NCBI GenBank assembly: GCA_024405735.1 | Contig: JAKSOF010000015.1 | Span: forward strand, 1 to 52,818 | Direction: 5' to 3' | Origin: Victivallaceae bacterium | GTDB taxonomy: Bacteria; Verrucomicrobiota; Lentisphaeria; Victivallales; Victivallaceae | Length of the DNA stretch: 52,818 bases | Made by a program: the position numbers and the translations under genes | Shown here: positions 51,110-52,818 of the stretch, piece by piece | Position numbering within the stretch: position 1 is the stretch's first letter | Layout: each line of letters begins with the position of its first letter | Notes under the pieces: model-generated | What the model was told of the DNA's origin: nothing | Seen by the model: the letters and a program-made list of their open reading frames with translations, nothing else | Databases searched by the model: none

Positions 51110-52099
51110 ATGGCAAGACCGGTCACTCTCTTTACCGCGCAATTCAGCGATATGCCCTTTGACAAGCTCTGCCGCCTCGCCGCCGACTGCGGCTACGACG
51201 GTCTCGAACTTGCGACTTTCGGCGGTTATCTCGACATCGAGGAAGCCGCCAAAAGCAAAAAGTATTGCGATGCGCTCCTCAAAAAACTCGACCGCTATCA
51301 CCTGAAACTGTGGGCGATCAGCAACCATTTCGCCGGACAGCTCGTCTGCGATCCAAACAACGACAGCCGCTCCGACTGCTTCGCGCCGGCAAAGTGCGCC
51401 GGAAACGCCAAAGCCAAGCGCGAATGGGCGGTCAAGTGCATGAAAGCGAGCGCAAAAGCCGCGCACAATCTCGGCGTCGATGTCGTCACCGGCTTCACCG
51501 GGTCGCCGATCTGGCACCTTTTCTACAGTTTCCCGCCGGTTTCCCCCGACGAGATCGAAAAGGGCTATCAGTTTTTCGCCGATCAATTCAATCCGATCAT
51601 GGACGCCTACGGCAAGTACGGCATCAAATTCGCGCTCGAAGTCCATCCGACCGAGATCGCCTTTGACCTCTACACCGCCAAACGCGCCCTCGAAGCGATC
51701 GGCCACCGCGAGGAATTCGGTTTCAACTTCGACCCGAGCCACCTCTACTGGCAGGGCGTCGATCCCGTCAAATTCCTCCGCGCTTTCCCCGACCGCATCT
51801 ACCATTGCCATATCAAGGACGCCGCCGTCACGCTCGACGGCGAAAGCGGCATCCTGGCTTCGCACTTCAACTTCGGCGATCCCCGGCGCGGCTGGGACTT
51901 CCGCAGTCCCGGTCACGGCGAAGTCGACTTCGAAGCGATCATCCGCACCCTCAATCAGATCGGTTATGCGGGACCGCTTTCCGTCGAATGGGAAGATTGC
52001 GGAATGGATCGCGTTTTCGGTGCGCACGACGCCTGCGAATTCACCCGTCAACTCGATTTCTCCCCCTCCGGGCAGAAATTCGACAGCGTCTTCAAATAA
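51110..52099 (+). CDS. Sugar phosphate isomerase/epimerase-like protein
   Basis: The 329-residue protein belongs to the AP_endonuclease_2/xylose-isomerase-like TIM-barrel superfamily. Metal-ligand positions are visible in FALEVHPTEIAFD (Glu), FNFDPSHLYWQGVDP (Asp, His), YHCHIKDA (His) and SVEWED (Glu). Such proteins epimerise or isomerise keto-sugars, for example 3-keto glycosides or inosose derivatives. AGGAG sets ATG 51110, while the open frame continues upstream into the Gfo/Idh gene. It ends the operon, followed by a strong terminator. Confidence 0.85.
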   Translation: MARPVTLFTAQFSDMPFDKLCRLAADCGYDGLELATFGGYLDIEEAAKSKKYCDALLKKLDRYHLKLWAISNHFAGQLVCDPNNDSRSDCFAPAKCAGNAKAKREWAVKCMKASAKAAHNLGVDVVTGFTGSPIWHLFYSFPPVSPDEIEKGYQFFADQFNPIMDAYGKYGIKFALEVHPTEIAFDLYTAKRALEAIGHREEFGFNFDPSHLYWQGVDPVKFLRAFPDRIYHCHIKDAAVTLDGESGILASHFNFGDPRRGWDFRSPGHGEVDFEAIIRTLNQIGYAGPLSVEWEDCGMDRVFGAHDACEFTRQLDFSPSGQKFDSVFK

Positions 52100-52118
52100 A
52101 GGCGAAGTTTTCTCCCTG

Positions 52119-52167
52119 AAAAGGGCTGTCGCAGACCTCCAACGGTTTTGCCACAGCCCTTTTTTTA
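52119..52167 (+). terminator. Rho-independent terminator of the isomerase operon
   Basis: Stem AAGGGCTGT / ACAGCCCTT (52121-52129, 52153-52161), extended by GCA/TGC, is followed by seven T. Its sequence is closely related to the glnA terminator at 6433-6479. Confidence 0.88.
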
Positions 52168-52183
52168 TCGCCCCCACGACGCA

Positions 52184-52231
52184 ATGGGCGCGCGAGGGGC
52201 TTGTTTCGCCCCTCGCGGCTCCCTCAACCAG
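52184..52231 (+). repeat. Hairpin repeat, copy B
   Basis: Stem CGAGGGGC / GCCCCTCG (52193-52200, 52208-52215) with loop TTGTTTC. See copy A at 40346-40393. Here the stem extends to 10 bp with CG on the outside. Confidence 0.65.
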
Positions 52232-52739
52232 GGCGGGCCACGAGAAAAACAGGAAAGATTGCGAAAATGCCTGACGTGTGTGGACAAGGCAGGGACAGCC
52301 GTGCCGGCTTTCCCCGCCTTAACCACCCCTTTCCCCGTGCGACCGCAGTCAAGACGGATGCGGATATTCCCCCTGCATTTGTACGCCTGCGCTTCACTTC
52401 GCTACGCTTCGTTCGCTCGCGGCTACCGTGCTCGTCTACGGTCGTATTTCCCCCTTAAAATCTGTGATTTTCGGGGGAGCCCCCGCGCTCTCGCGCATCC
52501 GTTCCTCGCTTCGCTCCGGTACTCGCGGCTTCGCGTATGGTAGTTTTTATTTTCCTTTTCCAACTGTTTGCGCATTTCCGCATTGCAAAGCAATGCGTAA
52601 AATCACTCCCATTCGACTGCGCGCTCGTCGGCTACCGACTCGCATCCGACGGCAAATGAAGCGTATGTGGTATTTCCTCTGTTTCTTTCGCGGCAGTGTC
52701 CGCGAGGCAAGCATCGGCGTGGGGAGTGTCGCACATCAA
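52232..52739. other. Non-coding, hairpin-rich region
   Basis: No gene is recognised. Several hairpins occur: CCCCC-tt-AAAATC / GATTTT-c-GGGGG (52450-52477), CGCATTGC / GCAATGCG (52579-52597) and CGCGG / CCGCG (52689-52704). The DNA is rich in TTCGC and CGCGG words, unlike the intergenic AT-rich regions elsewhere. The short frames that cross it lack ribosome binding sites and have Arg/Ser-rich translations. Confidence 0.55.
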
Positions 52740-52812
52740 GCAGTCGGGCGGGCGAAGCGGCAGAGCGAAGCATTAGCCCGCGTGGGACGCCCATCCTCTT
52801 TGCAGTAACAAA
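52740..52812 (-). repeat. Dispersed non-coding repeat, copy B
   Basis: Inverted relative to copy A (40491-40580). Exact shared blocks are at 52740-52754 and 52767-52785, and TTTGCAGTAACAAA (52799-52812) corresponds to TTTGTTACCGCAAA in copy A with one change. The window ends six bases later, so the repeat may continue. Confidence 0.7.
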
Positions 52813-52818
52813 TATAGA

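Noticed and set aside
52148-52543. Plus-strand frame of 131 codons at the right end
   Set aside because: It starts inside the terminator of the isomerase operon and crosses the hairpin repeat; the translation is low in complexity and no homologous motif is seen.
1-52818. CRISPR arrays, tRNA and rRNA genes
   Set aside because: No regular spacer-repeat series, cloverleaf with CCA-like end or rRNA-like conserved stretch was found by reading both strands.

Overview
The window looks like chromosomal DNA from an anaerobic, carbohydrate-degrading bacterium of the PVC group, most likely Lentisphaerota (Victivallis-like). This placement is inferred from gene content: a V-type (not F-type) ATPase, an [FeFe]-hydrogenase maturase, many unusual glycoside hydrolases and esterases with signal peptides, AraC-type regulators paired with sugar genes, and fairly high GC coding DNA with AT-rich promoters. 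No rRNA, tRNA, CRISPR array, integrase or intact transposase was recognised.

Layout. 1-6.2 kb: sugar genes with two AraC regulators (cupin/AraC, then GH2 beta-glucuronidase-like/AraC, then an MFS permease); both AraC pairs are divergent with overlapping promoters. 6.4-16 kb, all minus strand: glutamine synthetase, two secreted proteins with short Gly-rich repeats, an acyltransferase-ACP-AMP-ligase fusion, a 902-residue secreted glycosidase-like protein and a stand-alone 5'-3' exonuclease. 16-21 kb, plus strand: a tight operon of GH20 hexosaminidase, ABM-domain protein, CBM9-like protein, HAD phosphatase and mnmE. 21-24.5 kb, minus strand: hydG with a TM1266-type regulator behind a long structured leader, then a CBS-domain Mn-pyrophosphatase. 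24.6-28.7 kb: LplT-like transporter, class II aldolase, EF-P and its lysylating enzyme EpmA. 28.7-35.1 kb, minus strand: one operon-like run dapA, phosphatase-like gene, proA, V-ATPase I and K, and an unknown membrane protein. 35.2-40.3 kb: lipoprotein, EamA permease, dut, MFS permease and GH42-like hydrolase. 40.6-48.8 kb: tandem secreted esterases, a GH3/SGNH/lipoprotein operon and a third AraC gene. 48.9-52.1 kb: a three-gene sugar-oxidation/isomerisation operon facing that regulator. The last 650 bases are non-coding and rich in hairpins and repeats.

How the genes fit together. Secreted hydrolases and esterases release sugars from complex glycans; MFS and EamA permeases import products; cupin isomerase-like, xylose-isomerase-like and Gfo/Idh enzymes process them; AraC regulators probably switch the clusters by substrate. 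Housekeeping functions (nitrogen assimilation, lysine and proline synthesis, dUTP removal, tRNA modification, EF-P modification, ion-driven ATPase) lie between them. Many genes have a good sigma70-like promoter (TTGNNN, 16-18 bp, TATATT or similar), so transcription starts can be proposed and several translation starts corrected.

Most interesting observations: (1) the leader upstream of the TM1266-hydG pair, with a consensus promoter, nested stems, two U-tract hairpins and a possible antiterminator pairing, which looks like an undescribed attenuator or riboswitch; (2) a dispersed non-coding repeat with a covarying hairpin, present at 40.3 kb and 52.2 kb; (3) a phosphatase-fold protein in the dapA operon with Ser at the catalytic Cys position; (4) V-ATPase I and K genes separated from the rest of their operon; (5) 21-bp-spaced direct repeats that look like an AraC operator at 48.8 kb.
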